From NCBI GenBank assembly GCA_005239935.1, contig SBAZ01000152.1:1-36799 (forward strand): a stretch of DNA of 36,799 bases, given 5' to 3'. The translations under genes were made by a program, and so were the position numbers. The DNA comes from Planctomycetales bacterium (GTDB lineage Bacteria; Omnitrophota; Gorgyraeia; Aquiviventales; Aquiviventaceae). Under the pieces are notes generated by a model. The model made no database searches and was not told the DNA's origin. It was given only the letters and a program-made list of their open reading frames with translations. Positions 27,447 to 35,798 of the stretch are shown piece after piece. Position 1 is the stretch's first letter. Each line of letters begins with the position of its first letter.

Positions 27447-27607
27447 CCCACCACCTGCTGATGCCACGCCGTAGGCATGGCGGGACCGGCCACATCATGG
27501 CTGGTAGGGCGCGGGCCGGCCCGGGCGACCCCCCGGTCGGCTTCGCGGAATACTAGGTCTAGGCGACTTGTCGTTGCTGGGTCGCCCCCAGCAGGTGGTG
27601 GGATCAT
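27443..27607 (-). mobile_element. ATGA-flanked palindromic element, copy 5 (mini-[57 protein letters not shown])
   Basis: 16-bp TIR ATCCCACCACCTGCTG; ATGA at both ends; 55-codon open frame; stems GGGCGACCC/GGGTCGCCC, GGGCCGGCC/GGCCGGTCC, GCCATGCC-TAC-GGCGTGGC. Confidence 0.82.
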
Positions 27608-27627
27608 GGGACTCCTGTCGCTGCGAG

Positions 27628-27656
27628 TGATGAAAAACCCGGGGTCGAGGGCTCGG
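27628..27656 (-). terminator. intrinsic terminator-like hairpin CCGGGG-N12-CCCCGGGTTTTT between pheT and cysC
   Basis: Stem plus T-run on minus strand; boundaries approximate. Confidence 0.55.
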
Positions 27657-27711
27657 CCCCGGCACGCCCACCTCTGCAGTATAGCACAGTGCTCCGTCGG
27701 GCTCTACCGGC

Positions 27712-29748
27712 CTACCGGAGCGTCGCCTGGCAACGCTCGACGAGGGCCTGCCCGATGCGGCGGTGCAGTGTGTCGACTTCTTCAGCCGTGAGGGTTCGCG
27801 CGGGATCGCGGTAGTCCAGGGAGAAGGTCAGGCTGTAGTGTCCGGCGGGAACCTGCTTGCCGGTGTAGCGGTCGATGAGCTTCACATCGGCCGCGAGCGA
27901 GCCTCCGGCCTCCCGGAGCACCCCGACCACCGTGGCATAGGCCACCGAGTTCGCGACCACCACGGACAGGTCGCGTTTCACCGGGGGCAAGGTCGATGGG
28001 GCGTGCGCTTCCACCTCGCGGCGGCGCTGGGCCAGCAGCCGGTCGACGGCCAGCTCCGCATACCAGACGTCGTGTTCGAGATCGAGCGCGTGCGCCGTGC
28101 GCCTGGCGACCAGGCCGGCGACGCCCACCGGGTCTTCCCGCAGACGCAGGACGGCGCCCTGGCCGGATTCTGTCCAGGGCTGATCCGCCGCGGCCGCGGA
28201 CACCGGAGCCCCGCAGAGCCGCTCGGTCAGCGCGCTCAGGAGGCCTTTCAGACGGTAGAAGTCGCTCGCCTGACGGCCCTGCCAGTCCTGCAGCCACCGG
28301 CCGCTGAGCACGATCCCGAGTCGCTGGGGCTGCTCCGGCAGACGCCTGGTGTCCGTGACCCCGCCCAGCTCAAACAGGGCCACGCCGTCCACCCCCCTGG
28401 TGAGATTCTGCCGCACGCTTTGCAGCAGCCCCATGCACAGCGAGGGGCGCAGGATCGCATGGTCCTGGCTGATGGGGTTGGCCAGCCGGACCGCGTCCGC
28501 CAGGGAATAGCCGCAGCGGTCCAGGTCCTGCTCGGAGAGCAGCGCCCAGGTGATCGCCTCCGTCAATCCCAGGCTCGCACACAGACAGCGGAGCGACTGC
28601 AGCCGGTGGTAGTCGCGGGCTCCGCCCTCGGGCACTCCTGGCGGCGTAGCGGGCAGGCGCGACGGAATGCGCTCGTAGCCGATCACGCGCGCCACGTCCT
28701 CATAGAGGTCGGCTTCCTGGCGCAGATCTCGACGGAAGGACGGCACGACCACTGCCAGCCTGGATCCGTCGCCGGCCACGCGGCACCCCAGGCGCGCGAG
28801 GGCCGTCCGGGCATCGGGCGCGCCGAGCCGAGTGCCCAGCCAGCGATTCATGCGGTCCAGGGACAGGCTGATGACCACCGGACGCTCCGCGCGCCGCCCG
28901 ACGGAGGCGACGGCCTGCACCTGTCCGCCTGCCCCCTGCGCGAGCAGCGCGGCGGCCCGGACCGATGCCGCCTCGACCCCGGCCGGATCAATACCGCGCT
29001 CAAACCGATAGGAGGATTCCGTAGTCGCTCCCAGGGCGCGCGCCGTGCGCCGGACAGTCACCGGATCAAACGCGGCGCTCTCGAGCACCACACGCCGGGT
29101 CCCGGCCGTCACCGCGCTGCCTGTCCCTCCCATGACGCCGGCCACCGCCACCGGCACGCGTGCGTCCGCGATCACCAGGATGTCCGCGCTCAAGACCTTG
29201 GCCGTGCCATCCAGCAGCGTGAGGCGCTCGCCGGCCCGAGCGCGTCGCACCAGAATCGTGCTGTCGGCCAGCCGGTCGGCGTCGAAGGCGTGCAGGGGCT
29301 GGCCCAGCTCCAGGAGCACGTAGTTCGTAATGTCGACCACGTTGTTGATGGGGCGGATGCCGCAGGCGAGCAGCCGCTGCTGCATCCAGTCCGGCGAGGG
29401 TTTGATGGTGATCCCGTCGAGCAGCCGTCCGACGTACTGCGTGCAGCCCTGGGGGTCCTCAATCCGAATGACGAGCGCCTGGGTCGGCGCGCGCGCGGCG
29501 GGCCGCCGGGTGGCGGGCGCGGGCGTCTTCAACCGCTGGCCGGTCAGGGCAGCCACTTCCCGGGCGACGCCGACGATCGAGAGCCAGTCCGGCCGGTTCG
29601 GCGTGACCTCGAGATCCAGGACCGGGCCCTGTGGACTGTCGTGAATCCCGATGACTTCGAGCCCGGCCATCGTCAGCCGCTCCGCCAGCACCTTCGGGGC
29701 CAGCCGACTCGGGACGAACTCCTTCAGCCACTCAACAGGAACCCGCAT
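27712..29748 (-). CDS. pheT: phenylalanyl-tRNA synthetase beta subunit (short form, lacking the N-terminal tRNA-binding insertion)
   Basis: MRVPVEWLKEFVPSRLAPKVLAERLTMAGLEV...EVTPNRPDWLSIVGVAREVAALTG; C-terminal FDX-ACB-like region. Confidence 0.92.
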   Translation of the reverse strand: MRVPVEWLKEFVPSRLAPKVLAERLTMAGLEVIGIHDSPQGPVLDLEVTPNRPDWLSIVGVAREVAALTGQRLKTPAPATRRPAARAPTQALVIRIEDPQGCTQYVGRLLDGITIKPSPDWMQQRLLACGIRPINNVVDITNYVLLELGQPLHAFDADRLADSTILVRRARAGERLTLLDGTAKVLSADILVIADARVPVAVAGVMGGTGSAVTAGTRRVVLESAAFDPVTVRRTARALGATTESSYRFERGIDPAGVEAASVRAAALLAQGAGGQVQAVASVGRRAERPVVISLSLDRMNRWLGTRLGAPDARTALARLGCRVAGDGSRLAVVVPSFRRDLRQEADLYEDVARVIGYERIPSRLPATPPGVPEGGARDYHRLQSLRCLCASLGLTEAITWALLSEQDLDRCGYSLADAVRLANPISQDHAILRPSLCMGLLQSVRQNLTRGVDGVALFELGGVTDTRRLPEQPQRLGIVLSGRWLQDWQGRQASDFYRLKGLLSALTERLCGAPVSAAAADQPWTESGQGAVLRLREDPVGVAGLVARRTAHALDLEHDVWYAELAVDRLLAQRRREVEAHAPSTLPPVKRDLSVVVANSVAYATVVGVLREAGGSLAADVKLIDRYTGKQVPAGHYSLTFSLDYRDPARTLTAEEVDTLHRRIGQALVERCQATLR

Positions 29749-29757
29749 GCCTGCGCT

Positions 29758-30798
29758 CTAGAATTGCTCGAGAAACCTCACGTCGTTCTCGAAGAACAGC
29801 CGGATATCCTTCACGCCGTGGCGCAGCATGGCGATGCGCTCCACCCCCATGCCGAAGGCAAAGCCCTGCACGCGCTGCCAGTCGTAGCCCACGCCCTTGA
29901 GGACATTCGGATGCACCATGCCGCAGCCCATGATCTCGAGCCACCCCTTCTGGCCGCACGTGGAGCAGCCCGTGCCCCGGCAGACTCGGCAGGCGATGTC
30001 CACCTCGGCCGAGGGCTCGGTGAACGGAAAGAAATGCGGCCGGAATCTCGCCTGGGTGTCCTCGCCGAAGAGGGCGCGGAGGAATTGCTCCAACACCCCC
30101 TTGAGGTCGGCGAACGACGTGCGGTCGTCGACCACCAGCCCCTCGACCTGATGGAACATGAAGCTGTGGCTGGGGTCGAGCGCGTCCGGCCGGAACACCT
30201 TGCCGGGCACTAGAATGCGCAGCGGTGGCTTGCGGCGCTCCATGACGCGGATTTGAACCGGCGAGGTATGGCTGCGCAGGAGCAACCGGCCCTTCGCGGG
30301 CTGCGGCGAGGGCGCCTCGAGGAAGAACGTATCGAAATGCTCCCGCGAGGGGTGGTCGCGCGGGATGTTGAGCCTGTCGAAGTTGTAATATTCGTACTCG
30401 GCCTCCGGCCCCTCGATGATCTCGAAGCCGAGCGGCACGAAGCACGCCAGGATGGCATCCATCGTGCGCGTCACGGGGTGGAGCCGACCCTGGGCGAGTG
30501 CCGTGCCCGGCAGCGTGACATCGAGCGCGGCTCGGGCGGGTGCGGTCGCCAGCGCGGCCTGCTGCTCAGCCAGCCGCGCCTCGAACGCGGTCTTGAGCTG
30601 GTTCGCGCGCTTGCCCACCTCGGCGCGTTGGTCGGCCGGCAGGGCGCCCAGTCCCTTCAGCGCCGCGGCGACCTCGCTCTTGCGGCCCAGAAATTTGATG
30701 CGGACCGCCTCCAGCGCCTGCGCGGTCGTCGCCTGCGCGAGGGCCGCTTGGAATGCGGCTTCCAGTCCGCCGAAGGGCCTCGTCGCCGCGTCGCTCAT
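29758..30798 (-). CDS. pheS: phenylalanyl-tRNA synthetase alpha subunit
   Basis: HPVTRTMDAILACFVPLGFEIIEGPEAEYEYYNFDRLNIPRDHPSR. Confidence 0.93.
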   Translation of the reverse strand: MSDAATRPFGGLEAAFQAALAQATTAQALEAVRIKFLGRKSEVAAALKGLGALPADQRAEVGKRANQLKTAFEARLAEQQAALATAPARAALDVTLPGTALAQGRLHPVTRTMDAILACFVPLGFEIIEGPEAEYEYYNFDRLNIPRDHPSREHFDTFFLEAPSPQPAKGRLLLRSHTSPVQIRVMERRKPPLRILVPGKVFRPDALDPSHSFMFHQVEGLVVDDRTSFADLKGVLEQFLRALFGEDTQARFRPHFFPFTEPSAEVDIACRVCRGTGCSTCGQKGWLEIMGCGMVHPNVLKGVGYDWQRVQGFAFGMGVERIAMLRHGVKDIRLFFENDVRFLEQF

Positions 30799-32714
30799 GT
30801 CGTGCCCTTCAAGACCCACACCCGGCAGGGGGCGTTGCGCAGCACGTAGTCCACCGTCGTGCCCAGGACCGCGCCAGGGCCCGCGGGCAGCGTGCGCGCG
30901 CCCAGAATGATGAGGTCGGCGTGCTGTTCCCTGGCGGTCTCGACGATCGTCTCGCCGGCGAAGCGCGACTGCTTCACCAGCGCTTCGACCGGCACCTCGT
31001 ACTCCCGCGCGATCGCTTGCGCTTGTTCAGAGATCATATCCGCCGCCGCGAGCTTCTCTGGAAAGAACGTGTCCAGTGGCAGCGAGGGAGGGATTTCAAT
31101 GACGTACAGGCTCGCCAGCTCGGCGCTGTAGTCCTTGGCCACGCGCGCGGCGAACTGCATCACCTCGGTGCGCTGCGCATTGATGCGCGGCACCAGGACC
31201 TTCTTCAACTGCACCTCCTGGTAGCCGGGCAGTTGGAGTTTCTCCACCTGCACGCGCGCGGCCGCCGGCAGCCGCTGGCTGCGGCGGTACCACAGGTACA
31301 CGCCGACCCCCGCGGCCATCCACAGGAACCCCAGGTTGCGGCCGGCCTCCTTTGTCAGAATCACGTCTACCCATACGGCCGCAGTCCCGAGGAGGCCCAA
31401 GATCGCCGTCACCGGGAGCGCCGTGCGGCCGAACCGCAGGTTCCACCCGATGCGGAAGGGCCGCTCCAGATCGGGCTCGCGGATGCGCAGTCCGAGCAGC
31501 GAGAGGTGGGCTAGGGCGAAGGAGAGCATGGCGCCGAAGTTATAGAGCTCCGCGATATGCGTCAGGCGGCGCGCGACCGTCACAATGGCCGCCGCGACCA
31601 GGGTGAAGGCGATGAGCGAGACATAGGGGGTCTTAAAGCGCGGGTGCAGGCGGTAGAACAGCCGTGGGAGCGTGAAGTGTTCGCTCATGGCGAACGTCAG
31701 CCGCGAGGCCCCGATGAGCCCGGCGTTGGCAGCGACAAACAGGATCGCTCCACCGAGCAGCCCAACCCAGGGGACGAGCAGCGTCCCACCCACTGGGAGG
31801 GCGGCGGCGATGCCGGCGAGCGGATTCTCCAGGTAGGGGCCGGACAACTCACGTGGATGCATCGCCGTGAGGGCGATGCTGGAGGTGCCGAAGTACAGCA
31901 CGAAGAGCGTCACCATCGTCGAGAGCATCGCGCGCGGGACCGTGCGGGTGGGACGTCGGGCTTCTCCCGCCAACTGGGCGATCGACTCGATGCCGATGTA
32001 GGCCACCATCGCCATCCCCACGCCTTTCCAGAACTCCGGCCACGTCGGTGACCAGTCCGCACCAGCCACCCCGACATGCATGTGTTCCCACAACTGCCGC
32101 AGGTGGGCCGCGAACTGCGGCGGGTCGAACAGGTTCATGATGACCACGAGCCCGATCAGAATGATGACCAGCTTCGTGGCCACGCCAAACACCGCCAGCA
32201 GCAGCGACACCCGCGTGGACTCCTTGATGCCGATCAAGTTCAACCCGAACAGGAGCGCGAGGATGATCAGGGTGAAGGGCACCGTGCCGATCTCGGTCAG
32301 CGGAGCAAGCCAGGACGTGCGCAGGTAGGGGCCGACCGAGTATGCGGAGATCGCAATCGTCACGACATAATCGAGCAGCAGCGCCCACCCGGCGATGAAC
32401 GAGACCAGGTCGTTGAACGCTCGGCGGGCATAGCTGCACGAACCGCCGGACTCGGGGACGGCCGTGGCCAGCTCGGTGTACGTGAGGACCGTGCACAAGA
32501 AGACCACCCCGGCCAGGGCCAGCGCCAGGGGGGCCGCCCCCAGCGCGTAGAGCGTCGTCACGCCGAGGGCGTAGTAGATCGAGGAGCCGACGTCCCCGTA
32601 CCCGATCGCGAAGAGATGGCGGGCGTTGAGGACGCGATGGAGGCTGCCGCGGTCGACCACCGGCACGCGCGACTCGTCGCGCTCGGAGAAATCGATCGTG
32701 CGGGGGCTGACCAT
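30795..32714 (-). CDS. APC-family amino acid permease with C-terminal universal stress protein domain
   Basis: APC-like TM region (YGDVGSSIYYALGV...PESGGSCSYARRAFND) and USP-like tail (IILGARTLPAGPGAVLGTTVDYVLRNAPCRVWVLKG). Confidence 0.85.
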   Translation of the reverse strand: MVSPRTIDFSERDESRVPVVDRGSLHRVLNARHLFAIGYGDVGSSIYYALGVTTLYALGAAPLALALAGVVFLCTVLTYTELATAVPESGGSCSYARRAFNDLVSFIAGWALLLDYVVTIAISAYSVGPYLRTSWLAPLTEIGTVPFTLIILALLFGLNLIGIKESTRVSLLLAVFGVATKLVIILIGLVVIMNLFDPPQFAAHLRQLWEHMHVGVAGADWSPTWPEFWKGVGMAMVAYIGIESIAQLAGEARRPTRTVPRAMLSTMVTLFVLYFGTSSIALTAMHPRELSGPYLENPLAGIAAALPVGGTLLVPWVGLLGGAILFVAANAGLIGASRLTFAMSEHFTLPRLFYRLHPRFKTPYVSLIAFTLVAAAIVTVARRLTHIAELYNFGAMLSFALAHLSLLGLRIREPDLERPFRIGWNLRFGRTALPVTAILGLLGTAAVWVDVILTKEAGRNLGFLWMAAGVGVYLWYRRSQRLPAAARVQVEKLQLPGYQEVQLKKVLVPRINAQRTEVMQFAARVAKDYSAELASLYVIEIPPSLPLDTFFPEKLAAADMISEQAQAIAREYEVPVEALVKQSRFAGETIVETAREQHADLIILGARTLPAGPGAVLGTTVDYVLRNAPCRVWVLKGTT

Positions 32715-32766
32715 GCGTCTCCTCGGGCGATGGGAGCCGGGTGGCGCGCTCGCCGCGCGTCCCGGC

Positions 32767-33117
32767 CTATTTGGCGGCGACGCTGGCTACCAGTTGGTCG
32801 AACGCCACTTGGTCCGTGATGGCGAGCTCCGACAGCTGCTTGCGGTCGAGCCGAATGTCCGCCTTGCGGCAGGCCGCGATGAACTGGCTGTACGTCAGGC
32901 CGTGGGCCCGCGCGGCTGCATTGAGCCGCATAATCCACAGACTGCGAAATTCACGCTTCTTCACCTTGCGGTCGCGCGTCCGGTACGCCTTGGCCCGCAG
33001 GACCGTCTCCTTCGCCTTGAGGAGATGCCGCCCGCGCGCGCCGCGGTAGCCCTTCGCCTGCCGCAGCAGCTTCTTGCGCCGCTGCCGCGAGGCCACGGCC
33101 CACTTCACTTTCGCCAT
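32767..33117 (-). CDS. rplT: 50S ribosomal protein L20
   Basis: MAKVKWAVASRQRRKKLLRQAKGYRGARGRHLLKAKETVLRA. Confidence 0.95.
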   Translation of the reverse strand: MAKVKWAVASRQRRKKLLRQAKGYRGARGRHLLKAKETVLRAKAYRTRDRKVKKREFRSLWIMRLNAAARAHGLTYSQFIAACRKADIRLDRKQLSELAITDQVAFDQLVASVAAK

Positions 33118-33166
33118 GAGCTGGACTCCTTCTCACCCGGCACGCACCACGGCCGGCGGCGCGCCC

Positions 33167-33358
33167 TCACGAGAGGAACGGCCGCAGGACACGCGCCTGA
33201 GCAGGCGCGAGCGCCCGCTGTCGCCGGAGCTTCCGCATGGTCTTCGCCCGGCGGTGTGCGAGCAGATGCCGCCGGCCCGGACGCCCGGCGACGACCTTGC
33301 CGCGCGCCGTGAGCTTGAACCGACTCGTGATGCCCTTGTGCGTTTTCAACTTTGGCAT
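33167..33358 (-). CDS. rpmI: 50S ribosomal protein L35
   Basis: MPKLKTHKGITSRFKLTARGKV. Confidence 0.94.
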   Translation of the reverse strand: MPKLKTHKGITSRFKLTARGKVVAGRPGRRHLLAHRRAKTMRKLRRQRALAPAQARVLRPFLS

Positions 33359-33363
33359 GACTC

Positions 33364-34002
33364 TCACCCTGCTGGGGCCGCGCCTGGACGCCCGGCCGGG
33401 CGCGCCGCTTCGCTCGGCGCGGCCTGCGCTGCCGCTTTCTCCTGCGCTTTCTTCGCGCGCTCCTCGGCTTTCACGATCCGCTTGATCTTGTCGCGGTCCG
33501 GCCCGAACACCATCGTCAGAAAGCGGCCTTCCTGCACCGGCGTGCGCTCCACTTTGCTGAAGCCCTTCAGATCCTCGACGAGACGGTCCAACACGCGCCG
33601 CCCCAGTTCGGTGTGCGTCATTTCGCGTCCGCGGTAGACCATCGTGACTTTCGCTTGGTCCCCCCGCATGAGGAACCGTTTGAGCATGCCGAGTTTGACC
33701 TGGTAGTCGTGGGTTTCGATGCGCGGCTTGAACTTGACTTCCTTGAGTTTGGCGACGTGGTGCTTCTTCTTCGCTTCACGCTCGCGACGGGCTTCATCGT
33801 ACCGGAACTTGTTGAAATCCATGATGCGGCAGACCGGCGGGTTCGTCGTGGGCGCGACCTCCACGAGGTCCAGGTTCCGTTCCCGCGCCAGCCGCAGCGC
33901 GTCAGCCGGCGCCATGATGCCCAGCTGCGCACCGTCATCGCCGATCACCCGGACCTGCGCAATGCGGATGCGCTCGTTCACCCGAAGTTGTCTGACGCTC
34001 AC
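33364..34002 (-). CDS. infC: translation initiation factor IF-3
   Basis: VNERIRIAQVRVIGDDGAQLGIM...LDLVEVAPTTNPPVCRIMDFNKFRYDE. Confidence 0.94.
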   Translation of the reverse strand: MSVRQLRVNERIRIAQVRVIGDDGAQLGIMAPADALRLARERNLDLVEVAPTTNPPVCRIMDFNKFRYDEARREREAKKKHHVAKLKEVKFKPRIETHDYQVKLGMLKRFLMRGDQAKVTMVYRGREMTHTELGRRVLDRLVEDLKGFSKVERTPVQEGRFLTMVFGPDRDKIKRIVKAEERAKKAQEKAAAQAAPSEAARPAGRPGAAPAG

Positions 34003-35795
34003 GCGCCCTCCTCCCTGTTGAACGGCTCCACCACTTTGGCGGCCGCGTCCTCCCGCACCCGCGCCACGAACTCCGTCAGCGGCACAGCGCCCAGATCCCC
34101 CTGCCGCCGGTGCCGCACCGCGACCGCCCGCGCCTGCGCTTCCCGACGGCCGAGGACCGCCATGTACGGGACGTGCTGCAGCTGCGCGTCGCGGATCTTC
34201 GCCTGCATCTTCTCATTGCGCGTGTCGATTGACGCGCGCAGTCCGGCTGCGCGCAGCGTCCCAACGACCTCCTGCGCATAGCCGAGGACGTCATCGGCGA
34301 TCGGAATCACCGTGACCTGCACCGGGGCGAGCCACACCGGCAGCGCCCCTGCGTAGTGTTCGAGCAGCACGCCGAAAAACCGCTCGAGGCTGCCTAAGAG
34401 CGCGCGGTGGACCATGATCGTCCGGTGCTCCCGGCCGTCCTCGCCGGCGTACGCCAGATCGAAGCGCTCGGGCAGTGCAAAGTCGCACTGGATCGTCCCG
34501 CACTGCCAGCTGCGCCCGATCGCGTCCTTGATCGTCACATCGATCTTCGGCCCATAGAAGGCTCCTTCCCCCTCATGCACCGCAAAGGCCAGCTGCCGGC
34601 GCGTCATCGCCTCGCGCAGGGCCTGTTCCGCATGGTCCCACGCGGAGGGCTCGCCGATGAACTGTGCCGGCCGCGTCGAGAGCTCCAGCTCGTAGTCGGT
34701 GAAGCCAAAGGTCTTCAAGACGGCAAACTCAAAGTCGAGGACGCGGCCAATCTCGTCGACGAGCTGGTCCTCGCGCAGGAAGAGATGCGCGTCGTCCTGT
34801 GTGAAGCCCCGGACCCGCATGAGGCCGTGGAGGACGCCCGATTTTTCGTTGCGGTACACCGTGCCCAACTCGAAGAGTCGCAGCGGCAGCTCGCGGTAAC
34901 TGCGCGTCTTGCTCCGGTAAATGAGGATGTGCCCCGGGCAGTTCATCGGCTTGATGCCGAATCCCTGCTTCTCCGCCTCAAAGAGGAACATGTAGTCCGC
35001 GTAGTAGTCGAGGTGACCGGATTGCTTCCAGATGTCCGTCCGGTAGATGTGCGGCGTGGCCACGAACTCATAGCCGGCTGCGCGGTGCTCGGCGCGCAGG
35101 TAGTCCTCGATGAGCGAGCGCACCAGGGCGCCCTTCGGGTGATAGAACACCACGCCGGGGCCGGCGAGATCTTCAAAGCTGAAGAGTTCGAGGTCCTTGC
35201 CGAGTTTCCGATGGTCGCGGCGCTTCGCTTCTTCGAGCCGCGTCAGGTACGCCTCAAGCTCCTTGGCCGAGGGAAATGCCGTCCCATAGATGCGCTGCAG
35301 CTGCGGGTTGTGTTCATCGCCCCGCCAGTAGGCGCCGGCGAGGCTCAGGAGCTTGAACGCCTTCACGTCCTTGGTCGTCGGCACGTGCGGTCCTTCGCAG
35401 AGATCCACGAACTCCCCATCGGTGTAGAGCGACACGTCGTCGGCCGCGATCCCCCCGACCAGGTCCACCTTGAACCGCTCGCCCTTGCCCTGAAAGTACT
35501 TGACCGCCTCAGGTTTCTTCATCGTGCTGTGCTCAAACCGGTGCCCCTCGGCGATGATCTTGGTCATCTCGGCCTCGATCCGGCCCAAGTCCTCGTCGGT
35601 GAGCTTCACCGGGATGTCCAGGTCATAGTAGAACCCGTCCTCAATGGGCGGCCCGATGCCGAGCTTGGTGTCCGGGTAGAGCCGCCGCACCGCCTGCGCC
35701 ATGACGTGCGCGGCGCTGTGCCGCAGCGCATACAGCGGATCCGTCTGCTTGCGCTGCCCTTTTTGTCCTGTACGTCCGGTCTGTGTGTGGCCCAT
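33999..35795 (-). CDS. thrS: threonyl-tRNA synthetase, apparently lacking the N-terminal TGS domain
   Basis: LRHSAAHVMAQAVRRLYPDTKLGIGPPIEDGFYYDLDIP begins about 24 residues from the start. Confidence 0.94.
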   Translation of the reverse strand: MGHTQTGRTGQKGQRKQTDPLYALRHSAAHVMAQAVRRLYPDTKLGIGPPIEDGFYYDLDIPVKLTDEDLGRIEAEMTKIIAEGHRFEHSTMKKPEAVKYFQGKGERFKVDLVGGIAADDVSLYTDGEFVDLCEGPHVPTTKDVKAFKLLSLAGAYWRGDEHNPQLQRIYGTAFPSAKELEAYLTRLEEAKRRDHRKLGKDLELFSFEDLAGPGVVFYHPKGALVRSLIEDYLRAEHRAAGYEFVATPHIYRTDIWKQSGHLDYYADYMFLFEAEKQGFGIKPMNCPGHILIYRSKTRSYRELPLRLFELGTVYRNEKSGVLHGLMRVRGFTQDDAHLFLREDQLVDEIGRVLDFEFAVLKTFGFTDYELELSTRPAQFIGEPSAWDHAEQALREAMTRRQLAFAVHEGEGAFYGPKIDVTIKDAIGRSWQCGTIQCDFALPERFDLAYAGEDGREHRTIMVHRALLGSLERFFGVLLEHYAGALPVWLAPVQVTVIPIADDVLGYAQEVVGTLRAAGLRASIDTRNEKMQAKIRDAQLQHVPYMAVLGRREAQARAVAVRHRRQGDLGAVPLTEFVARVREDAAAKVVEPFNREEGA

Positions 35796-35798
35796 TGG

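Noticed and set aside
6860-27607. CRISPR array interpretation of the dispersed repeats
   Set aside because: Copies are kilobases apart, palindromic and structured, with no repeat-spacer periodicity or cas genes.
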